Positions 34,689 to 42,141 of a DNA stretch of 64,000 bases are shown in pieces. Every line of letters starts with the position of its first letter. Position 1 is the first letter of the stretch. Position numbers and translations under genes: made by a program. The DNA is from Candidatus Saccharimonadota bacterium (GTDB lineage: Bacteria; Patescibacteriota; Saccharimonadia; Saccharimonadales; Saccharimonadaceae), in NCBI GenBank assembly GCA_017552385.1, contig JAFZQB010000013.1:62001-126000 (forward strand), read 5' to 3'. The notes beneath the pieces are model-generated. The model had not been told where the DNA came from and made no database searches. It worked only from the letters and a program-made list of their open reading frames with translations.

Positions 34689-36173
34689 TTATTCTGCTTC
34701 TAATTCAGCTGTTTTACGTTTCTTGAAACGTTTTTGTTTCTTAGTCTTAGTTTCTTTGCCGTAATCGTCGTATGTAACCATGAGGGCGCGGGAGTCAAGT
34801 GCGCGGAGATTTTCGAGCGAGATTGTAACGATAAGTAGGAGTCCAGTGCCAGACAAAGAGAGGCCTGCTGGGGAACCCTGAACGACAATGAATATATAAT
34901 CGGTGATAAACGGTAGCATAGCTACAAAACCGAGGGAAAGTGATCCGAACAAGTTGAGACGTTTGACGATCTTGCCTAGGTGGTCAGCGGTTTGAAGGCC
35001 AGGTCGTACTCCTTCGATAAAGCCGCCTTGTTTTTGTAGATTGTCTGCAATTTCTTTGGTGTTGAAGTTCACACTAGAATAGAAGTAGGTAAACATGACG
35101 ATGAGGAGGAAGAGAACGGCTGGGTAGATGAACCATTTCCAGGTGATGCCTAGTGGATATAGATCGGAAAAGTTACTAGCGTTTGGAGCAGAGAAAATGG
35201 CGACGAGCTGTTGGCCGAGGGCAGAATCAGCGTTCTTGGATATGATGACTTGGCCGATAAGAGCTGGCAAGGAGAGGAATGCGGTTGCGAAAATAACTGG
35301 AATAACGCCCGCAGAGATGAGTTTCAGCGGTAGAATTGAACGAATATCGCCATAGGCAGAGTTCCCATGTACACGCTTAGCGTAGTTGATGGTCAGGATG
35401 CGTTGAGCCTCGTTGAGCTTGGTGAGGAAGTAGATTACTACGACGATCGCAATGATGAAGCCTAGTGTAATCCAGAATGTAGCTGGGTTGACTGGGAGGT
35501 TGAGCCAACCAAAGAGGCTAAGAGTACCGGCGGAGGTATCCGTGAGGCTAGACCATAGAGCTGCGAGGGTCTGTGGTAGAGATGAAACGATAGAGGCAAG
35601 AATCAATGTGGACATACCGTTGCCGATTCCCTGTTCGGTCATGAGCTCGCCGAGCCACATAAGGATAATAGAGCCGGCGACCATGGCGATAATAGCGATG
35701 GCCCATTGTAATAGAGTGAGATCTGGGGTGATAGCGGTTGCAGATGCTAAGACGTTTTGATTGAGGATATAGATATAGGCAATCGACTGGACAACAGCCA
35801 GCGGGACAGCTAGGACGCGAGTCCATTGGTTGATCTTCTTGCGTCCAACTTCGCCATCTTCTGACATCTCTTCTAGAGATGGGATAGCCTTGGATAGAAG
35901 CTGCATGACGATGCTGGCCGTAATGTATGGTGAGATGCCTACCAAGATAATAGAGAAGTTAGTAAGGCCACCGCCGGAGATCATATTGATGAAAGAGCCG
36001 AAGTTGGAGGAATTGATGAGGTTATGCACGGCGTCGCGGAAAGTGGTGACTTCACCTAGAGGCAAGGGGATGTGTGCTAGGAAACGATATGCAAATAAAA
36101 TACCGATGATGATTAGGAATTTCTTCAGCATATCCTTGTTCTTTAGGGATTTGAAAATAGTTTTGAAATGCAT
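34689..36173 (-). CDS. secY: Protein translocase channel SecY
   Basis: Ten-TM channel protein of the Sec system. About 494 aa. TM1 ILFAYRFLAHIPLP, the GMSTLILASI region, and the cytosolic loops KRVHGNSAYGD and IEGVRPGLQTADHLGKI are SecY hallmarks. The start is one of two adjacent ATGs (36173 or 36176) after GAGG; the upstream in-frame codon is TTG. Promoter -10 TGC-TATATT at 36204-36209. The terminator of rplO separates it from the spc genes. Confidence 0.94.
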   Translation of the reverse strand: MHFKTIFKSLKNKDMLKKFLIIIGILFAYRFLAHIPLPLGEVTTFRDAVHNLINSSNFGSFINMISGGGLTNFSIILVGISPYITASIVMQLLSKAIPSLEEMSEDGEVGRKKINQWTRVLAVPLAVVQSIAYIYILNQNVLASATAITPDLTLLQWAIAIIAMVAGSIILMWLGELMTEQGIGNGMSTLILASIVSSLPQTLAALWSSLTDTSAGTLSLFGWLNLPVNPATFWITLGFIIAIVVVIYFLTKLNEAQRILTINYAKRVHGNSAYGDIRSILPLKLISAGVIPVIFATAFLSLPALIGQVIISKNADSALGQQLVAIFSAPNASNFSDLYPLGITWKWFIYPAVLFLLIVMFTYFYSSVNFNTKEIADNLQKQGGFIEGVRPGLQTADHLGKIVKRLNLFGSLSLGFVAMLPFITDYIFIVVQGSPAGLSLSGTGLLLIVTISLENLRALDSRALMVTYDDYGKETKTKKQKRFKKRKTAELEAE

Positions 36174-36222
36174 CATGAACCTCAACTAGAATTTACTCTA
36201 TCTAATATAGCATATATTTCCC

Positions 36223-36250
36223 AAAAAAATAACCCCTAAGTGGGGTTATT
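36223..36250 (-). terminator. Terminator after rplO
   Basis: Stem AATAACCCC/GGGGTTATT with a run of T on the minus strand, between rplO and secY, so secY is a separate unit. Confidence 0.85.
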
Positions 36251-36272
36251 TTATGCATATATATTATATATA

Positions 36273-36740
36273 CTATTTGTCTTCAACTTTTTTTGCTCTC
36301 ATCGGAACAGCGGCTTTTTTAAAGGATCCGCCGGCTTTCTTGATGGCCTCGATAGCGGTCTTAGAAGCAAATTGAGTTTCAATGTCGATTTTGCTCTTAA
36401 GCTCACCGCGGGAAAGAATCTTTACTTTAACATATGGGCTAGAGATAAAGTTTTTCTCGGCGAGAACAAAGTTATCGATGTTGCCTTTTAGCTCGTTGAG
36501 AGTGTCGGTATAGACGATTTCGGCTTTATCATGAAGAGTTTTGAAGCCTTTGAGCTTCGGGATAGCTTGCATGATAGCGCGTTGGCCGCCCATGAATCCA
36601 GCTGGCATTTTGCGGTGGCCGGTGCGGGCTTTTTGACCTTTGGTACCACGACCAGCAGTCTTGCCTTGGCCAGCAGAAATACCGCGACCCTTGCGGGATG
36701 GGCGAGTGTTTTTGTTGACGACTAATTCGTTATACTTCAT
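36273..36740 (-). CDS. rplO: Ribosomal protein L15
   Basis: 50S protein. 155 aa with GRGISAGQGKTAGRGTKGQ and MGGQRAIMQAIPKLKGF. It directly follows rpsE with no rpmD (L30) between, the CPR pattern. Confidence 0.96.
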   Translation of the reverse strand: MKYNELVVNKNTRPSRKGRGISAGQGKTAGRGTKGQKARTGHRKMPAGFMGGQRAIMQAIPKLKGFKTLHDKAEIVYTDTLNELKGNIDNFVLAEKNFISSPYVKVKILSRGELKSKIDIETQFASKTAIEAIKKAGGSFKKAAVPMRAKKVEDK

Positions 36741-36742
36741 AA

Positions 36743-37570
36743 TTATTTCTCCTTCTTGGCTGCGGCTTTCTTAGCGGCAGGTTTTTTAGGAGCAGCTTTT
36801 TTGGTAGCAGTAGCTTTCTTGGCTGGAGCCTTCGCGGCTTTAGCGGCTGGCTTGGCTGCGACCTTCTTTTCTACGGCTTTTTCTGCTTTTGGAGCAGCTT
36901 TGGTTTCAGCTTTCTTTTCTGCTTTTGGAGCGTCTTTTTCTACCTTTGGTTCAGAACCTTTAAGGGCAGTAGTGGTCCACTCTTTGCGTGGAGTTTGTTG
37001 GCGGAGACCTTCAAGTACGGCGTAGGCGATGTTGACCTTATTAGTGGAGCCGAGGCTCTTAGAAATAAGGTTCTTAACACCAGTAAGACCGATGATTGAA
37101 CGAACGACGCCACCAGCGATAATACCAGTACCAGGAGCAGCTGGCTTCATAAGGACATTAGCACCAGTGATCTTGACTTCGACTTCGTGGCAGAGAGTCT
37201 CGCCATCCATGTGGAAGGTGACCATATTTTTCTTAGCTTTGGTAGTTGCTTTTTGAACAGCAGAAGTAACATCGTTACCTTTGGCGACAGCAACACCGAT
37301 TTTATTCTTGTGATTTCCAACAGCTACGAGAGCTTTGAAACGCATACGGCGACCACCTGCAACGGTGCGGGAGACGCGGTAAATGTGAATAGTAGTCTCA
37401 TCGAATTCTTTTGGGGCATCATTTGCGCGGACACGATCGCGACGGTTGTTGCGATTCATGCGGCGGCCGGAGATGTCACGAATTTGACGAGTAGCAGCCA
37501 TTTTGTCGCTCATTTTGAGCGTGCCGGACTGGTTGATGACCTTTGCGTTGGTATCTTTAGGTTCGGGCAT
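36743..37570 (-). CDS. rpsE: Ribosomal protein S5 with long Lys/Ala tail
   Basis: 30S protein for decoding accuracy. The S5 core is at about residues 55-210 (VSRTVAGGRRMRFKALVAVGN, AAPGTGIIAGGVVRSI). At 275 aa it is about 100 residues longer than usual. The C-terminal ~65 residues are a histone-H1-like Ala/Lys/Pro tail (KKATATKKAAPKKPAAKKAA), and about 50 basic residues precede the core. Such tails probably bind rRNA. Confidence 0.95.
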   Translation of the reverse strand: MPEPKDTNAKVINQSGTLKMSDKMAATRQIRDISGRRMNRNNRRDRVRANDAPKEFDETTIHIYRVSRTVAGGRRMRFKALVAVGNHKNKIGVAVAKGNDVTSAVQKATTKAKKNMVTFHMDGETLCHEVEVKITGANVLMKPAAPGTGIIAGGVVRSIIGLTGVKNLISKSLGSTNKVNIAYAVLEGLRQQTPRKEWTTTALKGSEPKVEKDAPKAEKKAETKAAPKAEKAVEKKVAAKPAAKAAKAPAKKATATKKAAPKKPAAKKAAAKKEK

Positions 37571-37572
37571 AG

Positions 37573-37902
37573 TTAAAACTCCAATCCTTCTTTTCTAGCA
37601 GCGTCAGCAAGTGCAGACATGCGGCCAGCGTAAAGTTTAGAACCGCGATCAAAGACGGCTTTCTTGATACCAGCTTTGCTGGCTTTCTTACCGAGCTCTT
37701 CGCCAACTTTGGCGCAGAGTTCAGTTTTGGTGCCTTTAAGCTTGCTACCTACGGTAGTAGCGTAGACGAGCGTAGCACTTTTATCGTCGTCAATGAGCTG
37801 AGCGGTGATGTGTTGATTACTAATATTAACGCTTAGACGCGGGCGCTCTTTAGTACCGTGAATCTTAGCGCGAGTGCGGTTAGCGCGGAAAATAGCTTTC
37901 AT
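37573..37902 (-). CDS. rplR: Ribosomal protein L18
   Basis: 5S rRNA-binding 50S protein. 109 aa; RPRLSVNISNQHITAQLID and the C-terminus FDRGSKLYAGRMSALADAARKEGLEF. In the order rplF-rplR-rpsE-rplO. Confidence 0.95.
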   Translation of the reverse strand: MKAIFRANRTRAKIHGTKERPRLSVNISNQHITAQLIDDDKSATLVYATTVGSKLKGTKTELCAKVGEELGKKASKAGIKKAVFDRGSKLYAGRMSALADAARKEGLEF

Positions 37903-37903
37903 A

Positions 37904-38440
37904 TTATTTCTTTCCTGCCTTTCCGGCCTTGCGGAGAATTACTTCGTCCACATATTTAATGCCCTTACCCTTGTATGGTTCAGGTTTCTTGAGGGCGCGA
38001 ATTTCAGCGGCACATTGACCGACTTTTTGTTTGTCGATGCCAGTGACGATGATATTCATCTTGTCGACTTTGAGTTCGACACCCTCTGGGGCAGTATATT
38101 TAACTGGGTGAGAAAAGCCTAAGGCCATCTCGATTTGTTTGCCGCCACCTTGTAGGCGGAAGCCGACGCCGTTAACTTCAAGTTCTTTCTTGAAGCCTTG
38201 AGTGACGCCGATGACTGCGTTGTTGAGAAGGGCGCGTTGCAAACCATGCCATGCACGAGATTCTGGCTCGTCATCTTTGCGGGTCACAACGATTTTGTCA
38301 CCTTCAACAGCAGTTTTCGTATTTTGTTGAACCGGAACATTGAGCGAACCCTTAGGTCCAGCGACAGTAATCTCTTTGTCGCCGACCGTAATTGTCACTC
38401 CTGCCGGAATTTGGATAGGTTGTTTTCCGATACGACTCAT
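37904..38440 (-). CDS. rplF: Ribosomal protein L6
   Basis: 50S protein at the stalk base. 178 aa from the ATG at 38440 (MSRIGKQPIQIPAGV), chosen over an in-frame upstream start because AAGGAAA lies 5 nt before it and this is the family N-terminus. C-terminal PEPYKGKGIKYVDEVILRKAGK is the L6 signature. First gene of this unit; rpsH, which normally precedes it, is not here. Confidence 0.96.
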   Translation of the reverse strand: MSRIGKQPIQIPAGVTITVGDKEITVAGPKGSLNVPVQQNTKTAVEGDKIVVTRKDDEPESRAWHGLQRALLNNAVIGVTQGFKKELEVNGVGFRLQGGGKQIEMALGFSHPVKYTAPEGVELKVDKMNIIVTGIDKQKVGQCAAEIRALKKPEPYKGKGIKYVDEVILRKAGKAGKK

Positions 38441-38471
38441 TTGTTTCCTTATTGTTAATAATATCCCGCGT

Positions 38472-38500
38472 ATTTTATCACATCTTATACGTTTTTTCAA
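38472..38500 (-). promoter_or_regulatory. Promoter of rplF-rplR-rpsE-rplO
   Basis: Minus-strand -35 TTGAAA (38495-38500), 17-bp spacer, -10 TGA-TAAAAT (38472-38477), about 32 nt before the rplF ATG. Shows that the spc genes are transcribed from within a split operon. Confidence 0.7.
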
Positions 38501-38510
38501 GGTGGAAATG

Positions 38511-38534
38511 AAAAAGGGAGCCATGGTGGCTCCC
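38511..38534 (-). terminator. Terminator after the first small paralogue
   Basis: Stem GGGAGCC/GGCTCCC followed by five T on the minus strand, 24 bp after the stop at 38558. Confidence 0.8.
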
Positions 38535-38557
38535 GAAAGAAATGCGCGTTTATTTAG

Positions 38558-38887
38558 TTAGGTTATGATTTTAACCCAGCCCTCTTGTCTGCAGGTGTCG
38601 TAATGCCCGCTACAGAGCTTACTGTCATTAAGGACGGGCGTATCGCCGTCGAAGACGGTTTTGCTGAGTATTCCTGAAAAGTCAAATCGGTTGGAGCTTT
38701 CATCGGAATGCTGGATGTTCCTGAGCCTTACATAGGCGGTAGACGGGACGTGGTTTTCGTCCTGGAGTTCGAATTGACATTTTTTCATTCCGTCGTAGTA
38801 GGGATAGGCATCGGCGAATGCTTCCAAGAATATTTGCCGGTATGGTCCTTTGACGATCGTGTATTCGACTTCTCTCTGCTGTGCCAA
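38558..38887 (-). CDS. Small paralogous protein, copy A
   Basis: 109 aa. Probable TTG start at 38887 with AAAGGAGG 8 nt upstream. It shares with copies B and C an N-terminal GPYR element, then an AF..Y..YDGMKKCQFELQDE-type strand, and a C-terminal SGHYDTCRQEGWVKI. Soluble, beta-rich by pattern. Function unknown. Conserved two-hairpin leader and its own terminator. Confidence 0.65.
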   Translation of the reverse strand: MAQQREVEYTIVKGPYRQIFLEAFADAYPYYDGMKKCQFELQDENHVPSTAYVRLRNIQHSDESSNRFDFSGILSKTVFDGDTPVLNDSKLCSGHYDTCRQEGWVKIIT

Positions 38888-38907
38888 AATAAGCGCCTCC
38901 TTTAAAG

Positions 38908-38957
38908 ATCTTGCCGAAAGGCAGATTATCTAGCGGACGCTAGATTTTTATATTATA
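38908..38957 (-). promoter_or_regulatory. Promoter and conserved two-hairpin leader, copy A
   Basis: -10 TGG-TATAAT at 38952-38957. Hairpin 1 TCTAGC-GTCC-GCTAGA (38929-38944) starts at the predicted transcript end. Hairpin 2 is ATCTGCC-TTTC-GGCaAGAT (38908-38926). A TTTAAAGGAGG SD follows. Confidence 0.6.
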
Positions 38958-38990
38958 CCATAAATATTATATTTTATCAAGTATAAAGAT

Positions 38991-39015
38991 AAAAAAATGC
39001 CCCGATTAAAGGGGC
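38991..39015 (-). terminator. Terminator after copy B
   Basis: Stem GCCCC/GGGGC with seven T on the minus strand, 19 bp after the stop at 39034. Confidence 0.8.
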
Positions 39016-39033
39016 GAAAAAGAGGTGGTTAGG

Positions 39034-39360
39034 TCATATGAGTCTTGTTATGTCGAGAAACCCTGTGCCGGTCTTTGCGTCGTAATTTCCTGATGCGAGC
39101 GACGGGTTGCCGCCACGCATAGGACTGTAATAAATGAGTCCAGATACTTCGAAGTTGTCGCATGATCTAATATCTGCGTATTTGATACTATCGGGCTTGA
39201 GGTCAACTGCATATGATGTCTCGTCGGGTTTATCGCGGAGTTCAAACTTGCATTCATATTCGACGGCTTCGTCACGCGTATAAAGGAAAGCATCTGTTAA
39301 TTGAAACCGGTTGGGTCCAGAAATAATTTCAACTCGTTTTGGACCGGATGATGTGCTCAT
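39034..39360 (-). CDS. Small paralogous protein, copy B
   Basis: 108 aa with ATG start. Parallels copies A and C: IISGPNRFQLTDAFLYTRD, ECKFELRDK, FEVSGLIYY, SGNYDAKTGTGFLDIT. No TM or signal. The common core suggests one fold with a conserved (S/K)G(H/N)YD turn near the C-terminus. Function unknown. Confidence 0.66.
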   Translation of the reverse strand: MSTSSGPKRVEIISGPNRFQLTDAFLYTRDEAVEYECKFELRDKPDETSYAVDLKPDSIKYADIRSCDNFEVSGLIYYSPMRGGNPSLASGNYDAKTGTGFLDITRLI

Positions 39361-39380
39361 ATAGGCACCTCCTTTAAAGA

Positions 39381-39428
39381 TCTTGCCAGAAGGCAGAGTA
39401 TCTAGATAGACTAGATGGACTTATAATA
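39381..39428 (-). promoter_or_regulatory. Promoter and conserved two-hairpin leader, copy B
   Basis: -10 TGT-TATTAT (39423-39428). Hairpin 1 ATCTAG-TCTAT-CTAGAT (39400-39416). Hairpin 2 TCTGCC-TTCT-GGCaAGA (39381-39397). SD TTTAAAGGAGG. Confidence 0.6.
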
Positions 39429-39497
39429 ACATAAATGGTTTATACAGTGAATGTGCACTAGAGGTCGGGAGAGAAGTTGAGCTTAGTGCTGAGATAT

Positions 39498-39525
39498 AAA
39501 AAATGCCCCGGTGTTGTTCCGGGGC
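39498..39525 (-). terminator. Terminator after copy C
   Basis: Stem GCCCCGG/CCGGGGC with six T on the minus strand, 15 bp after the stop at 39540. Confidence 0.82.
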
Positions 39526-39539
39526 GGATAAGGGGTGTC

Positions 39540-39860
39540 TTAGAAGGGGATGCCTACGCAGTCTACTGTTGTGACGTGGCCTGTGCGTTTCTGTGCATCG
39601 TAATGACCTTTGACTTGGACGGACATCTTGTTTCCAGGAAAACCATGATAAACGAATCCTTCGAACATGTAGCTCCCGGATCCGTTCTCGTGAGATATTT
39701 TCTGGAGCAGGATGGAAACGTCCTTTTTCTTTTCGGACTGATTTTGCAATTTATATCTTGCGATTTTCAGTCCGATATCTGCGTCACATGCATACAAGAA
39801 AGACATAACAAAGTCGTTCCGGTTGGGGCCATCAATGATTTGGTAAACGTGTGTACTCAT
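39540..39860 (-). CDS. Small paralogous protein, copy C
   Basis: 106 aa from the ATG at 39860 (MSTHVYQIIDGPNRNDF), with a GGAGG SD 9 nt upstream; an upstream in-frame ATG would lie inside the leader hairpins. Shares GPNR, SFLYACD, KLQNQ, FEGFVYHG and KGHYDAQKRTGHV with the other copies. Function unknown. Confidence 0.66.
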   Translation of the reverse strand: MSTHVYQIIDGPNRNDFVMSFLYACDADIGLKIARYKLQNQSEKKKDVSILLQKISHENGSGSYMFEGFVYHGFPGNKMSVQVKGHYDAQKRTGHVTTVDCVGIPF

Positions 39861-39888
39861 CCAAGCACACCTCCTATAAATGTTCTCG

Positions 39889-39932
39889 CCGCAAGGGCGG
39901 ATGCCTAGCATACACTAGACTCTTTAATTATA
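39889..39932 (-). promoter_or_regulatory. Promoter and conserved two-hairpin leader, copy C
   Basis: -10 TGC-TATAAT (39927-39932). Hairpin 1 GTCTAG-TGTATG-CTAGGC (39903-39920). Hairpin 2 CCGC-CCTT-GCGG (39889-39900), then AGGAGG. The stems differ in sequence from A and B but keep pairing. Confidence 0.58.
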
Positions 39933-39976
39933 GCATAAGTTGTATAAAAAGTCAATATCTATTGGGGTGGAGATTG

Positions 39977-39998
39977 AAAAAGGAGCCTTAGCGGCTCC
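39977..39998 (-). terminator. Terminator after luxS
   Basis: Stem GGAGCC/GGCTCC with a T-run on the minus strand, 30 bp after the luxS stop. Confidence 0.78.
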
Positions 39999-40027
39999 CG
40001 TAGAAAAGGTGATTCTTGAACGGCGGA

Positions 40028-40540
40028 TTATTCTGGATAACTGAATGGGTAATAGTTAGGCTCTTTCTCCATATCGAAGACCTCTAGCCATTTTTGCATG
40101 GCTGCTTTGGCGCCCTGGATGTCGTGGTCACGATAGTTACCACATTCTTCTTCCGTTGCTCCCGGAATTGGCTTATCTTCTGGCCACTCGACGATATGCT
40201 TCGCCATAGCTAGGAATAGATGGCGTGTGCGCTGCTCGACGGATGGATGTGGCCCATCGAGGACGGCGTAAAAGCCGGTGCGGCAGCCCATTGGCCCGAA
40301 GTAGATGATAGCTTTCTCCCACTCCTTGTTACTACGTAGATAATTGGCGCCGAGATGTTCGATAGTGTGCATTGCTGCTGTAGAGAGTGGCGGATTGTCA
40401 TCACTGTTAGGTTGGACCAAGCGCATATCTATAGTGGTGATACAACGGCCACTGTAGGCCTTAGTGTCCGAATACAGTCCTGGTCGAAGGCGTCTGTGAT
40501 CTATCTTGAAGCTTTTTACCCCAGTAGCATTCTCCCCCAA
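40028..40540 (-). CDS. luxS: S-ribosylhomocysteine lyase LuxS
   Basis: Cleaves S-ribosylhomocysteine to homocysteine and DPD, the autoinducer-2 precursor, in SAM recycling. The metal motif is HTIEH (His58, Glu61, His62), the catalytic Cys86 is in GPMGCRTGFY, and the third metal ligand Cys133 is in CGNYRDHD. 170 aa from a TTG start with AAAAGGAG 8 nt upstream; a TTG ten codons earlier is less likely because it lies in the leader hairpin. Monocistronic; no pfs or other cycle gene is adjacent. Confidence 0.93.
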   Translation of the reverse strand: MGENATGVKSFKIDHRRLRPGLYSDTKAYSGRCITTIDMRLVQPNSDDNPPLSTAAMHTIEHLGANYLRSNKEWEKAIIYFGPMGCRTGFYAVLDGPHPSVEQRTRHLFLAMAKHIVEWPEDKPIPGATEEECGNYRDHDIQGAKAAMQKWLEVFDMEKEPNYYPFSYPE

Positions 40541-40566
40541 TTTAATCACTCCTTTTCTAGTAAAGT

Positions 40567-40624
40567 CCAATCCGCTACAAACGGATGGCTAAGAAGATTT
40601 TACTATATATAATACCTATGTCAA
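40567..40624 (-). promoter_or_regulatory. luxS promoter and 5' hairpin
   Basis: -35 TTGACA (40619-40624), 16-bp spacer, -10 TAAAAT (40597-40602). Hairpin CCA(T)TCCG / CGGATTGG type (40567-40588) at the start of the predicted transcript, then an SD. Confidence 0.6.
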
Positions 40625-40639
40625 TTTATTTTTAGCAAC

Positions 40640-40666
40640 AAAAACCCCACTTTTTAGAAGCGGGGT
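40640..40666 (-). terminator. Terminator after rpsB-tsf
   Basis: Stem CCCC-CTT / AAG-GGGG with TTTTT on the minus strand, 11 bp after the tsf stop. Confidence 0.78.
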
Positions 40667-40676
40667 AGTTGTTTGA

Positions 40677-41267
40677 TTATTCAGTTACGCCGAGCTCGAT
40701 GCGCTTGAATTGGCGGACAGTGATGTTTTCGCCAGTTTTAGCGATGGACTCTTTAATGAAGGCTTCGACAGTCTTGGTGTCATCAAGAATATATGGTTGA
40801 TTCATGAGGACTTTGTCTGCGAAGGATTTCTTGATTTGGCCACCAAGGATTTGTTCCTTCATTTTTTCTGGGCCTTTAAAATTCTCTTCAAGCTCTTTCA
40901 TCTTGGCTGCTTTGACATCTTCCGGGATATCGTCTTCAGAGACATAAAGTGGGTTCATGGAAGCAACTTGCATAGCTAATTTATGAGCGAGATCTTTGAA
41001 CTCATCAGTCTTAGCGACGAAAGAAGTTTCGCAGTTGAGCTCTACGATAGCGGCGATACGGCCATCATGGACGTAGGCGTCGACAAGACCTTCGCGAGTT
41101 TCGCGATCACCGCGCTTCTCAGCTTTGGTAAGGCCTTTTTTGCGCATAGCTTCTAGAGCTTTGTCGAAATCGCCGTTGGCTTCAACGAGCGCGTTCTTGG
41201 CATCGGTTAGACCTACGCCAGAAAGCTCTTTGAGTTTTTTGATTTCTTCGATAGAAATGTTTGACAT
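40677..41267 (-). CDS. tsf: Elongation factor Ts
   Basis: Nucleotide exchange factor for EF-Tu. 196 aa, the short form with one core subdomain. N-terminal UBA-like KELSGVGLTDAKNALVEANG and the exchange motif RETREGLVDAYVHDGRIAAIVELNCETSFVAKTDEF region. SD GGAGG. Follows rpsB by 12 bp. Confidence 0.96.
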   Translation of the reverse strand: MSNISIEEIKKLKELSGVGLTDAKNALVEANGDFDKALEAMRKKGLTKAEKRGDRETREGLVDAYVHDGRIAAIVELNCETSFVAKTDEFKDLAHKLAMQVASMNPLYVSEDDIPEDVKAAKMKELEENFKGPEKMKEQILGGQIKKSFADKVLMNQPYILDDTKTVEAFIKESIAKTGENITVRQFKRIELGVTE

Positions 41268-41279
41268 ATTGCCTCCTAA

Positions 41280-41966
41280 TTATTTTTTAACGTCTTTGAT
41301 AGTTTCAACGAAGTAGTTCAAAACGAGCTCTTCAGCTTTGATTGAATCGTCGTTCATTGGAATGACGTAGTTGATGCCAGTTGGGTCAACATTGGTGTCG
41401 CAGAAAGCGATGACTGGGATGTGGAGAGTTTTTGCTTCCTTGATAGCATTTTTATCCTCAACGGCGTCGGTAACGATGATGGCGGCTGGTTGTTCGGACA
41501 TCTCTTTGATGCCACCATAGCGCTCATTGAGCATGTCGATTTCTTCCTGGAAGCGTTGAACCTCGAGCTTGGAATAGCGAGATTCGAGCTCGCCGGAAGC
41601 CATTTTCTTTTCGAGATCTTTGAGCTTGCGGATTTGTTTGTTGACGGTCTCAACGTTAGTGAGCGTACCACCGACCCAACGGACGGTGACGTAAGGCATC
41701 TCGACAGCTTCTGCGGCTGCTTTAACTGGGGCCTTAAGTTGCTTCTTGGTACCGACGAAAAGAACTTTTTTGCCATTCTTTACGGTATCGGCGGTGAAGG
41801 CGAGAGCCTTCTCTAGACCGTCTACGGTCTTGTCAAGGTTAATAATGTGTGCGCCATCGCGCTTGCTGTGAATGTAGCCGGCCATTTTTGGGTGCCAACG
41901 GCTGGACTTGTGCCCAAAATGTGCGCCTGCTTCAAACAGTGCTTTCATATCGACAGAAACTGCCAT
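41280..41966 (-). CDS. rpsB: Ribosomal protein S2
   Basis: 30S protein. 228 aa; MKALFEAGAHFGHKSSRWHPKM start region and FCDTNVDPTGINYVIPMNDD near the C-terminus. Heads the rpsB-tsf operon. Its leader contains a hairpin that may be a regulatory site. Confidence 0.97.
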   Translation of the reverse strand: MAVSVDMKALFEAGAHFGHKSSRWHPKMAGYIHSKRDGAHIINLDKTVDGLEKALAFTADTVKNGKKVLFVGTKKQLKAPVKAAAEAVEMPYVTVRWVGGTLTNVETVNKQIRKLKDLEKKMASGELESRYSKLEVQRFQEEIDMLNERYGGIKEMSEQPAAIIVTDAVEDKNAIKEAKTLHIPVIAFCDTNVDPTGINYVIPMNDDSIKAEELVLNYFVETIKDVKK

Positions 41967-41987
41967 AATATGATTTCCTTTCTCTTC

Positions 41988-42057
41988 CTCGGGAGATTAC
42001 CAAAACGAGGAAATCTCCTCCCGAGTGATTCTTTAATGTTATTACGGGACAATTTTA
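41988..42057 (-). promoter_or_regulatory. rpsB promoter and structured leader
   Basis: Extended -10 TGT-TAAAAT at 42052-42057. The leader forms a stem CTCGGGA / TCCCGAG (41988-42025), continued by GATT/AATC after a GGA bulge on the 5' strand. It ends just before the SD. A candidate S2 autoregulatory site. Confidence 0.5.
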
Positions 42058-42089
42058 ACACGAGATTTGAAAGAATGCAAGAGTCATGT

Positions 42090-42114
42090 TACAATATATA
42101 CAGGTCTCGCGAGA
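42090..42114 (+). promoter_or_regulatory. Promoter and palindromic leader of the gene at 42142
   Basis: Extended -10 TGT-TACAAT (42090-42095). A perfect 10-bp palindrome TCTCGCGAGA (42105-42114) lies near the predicted 5' end. GGGGGAG SD follows. Confidence 0.45.
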
Positions 42115-42141
42115 GATACTTTTAGATTGGGGGAGTACTTT

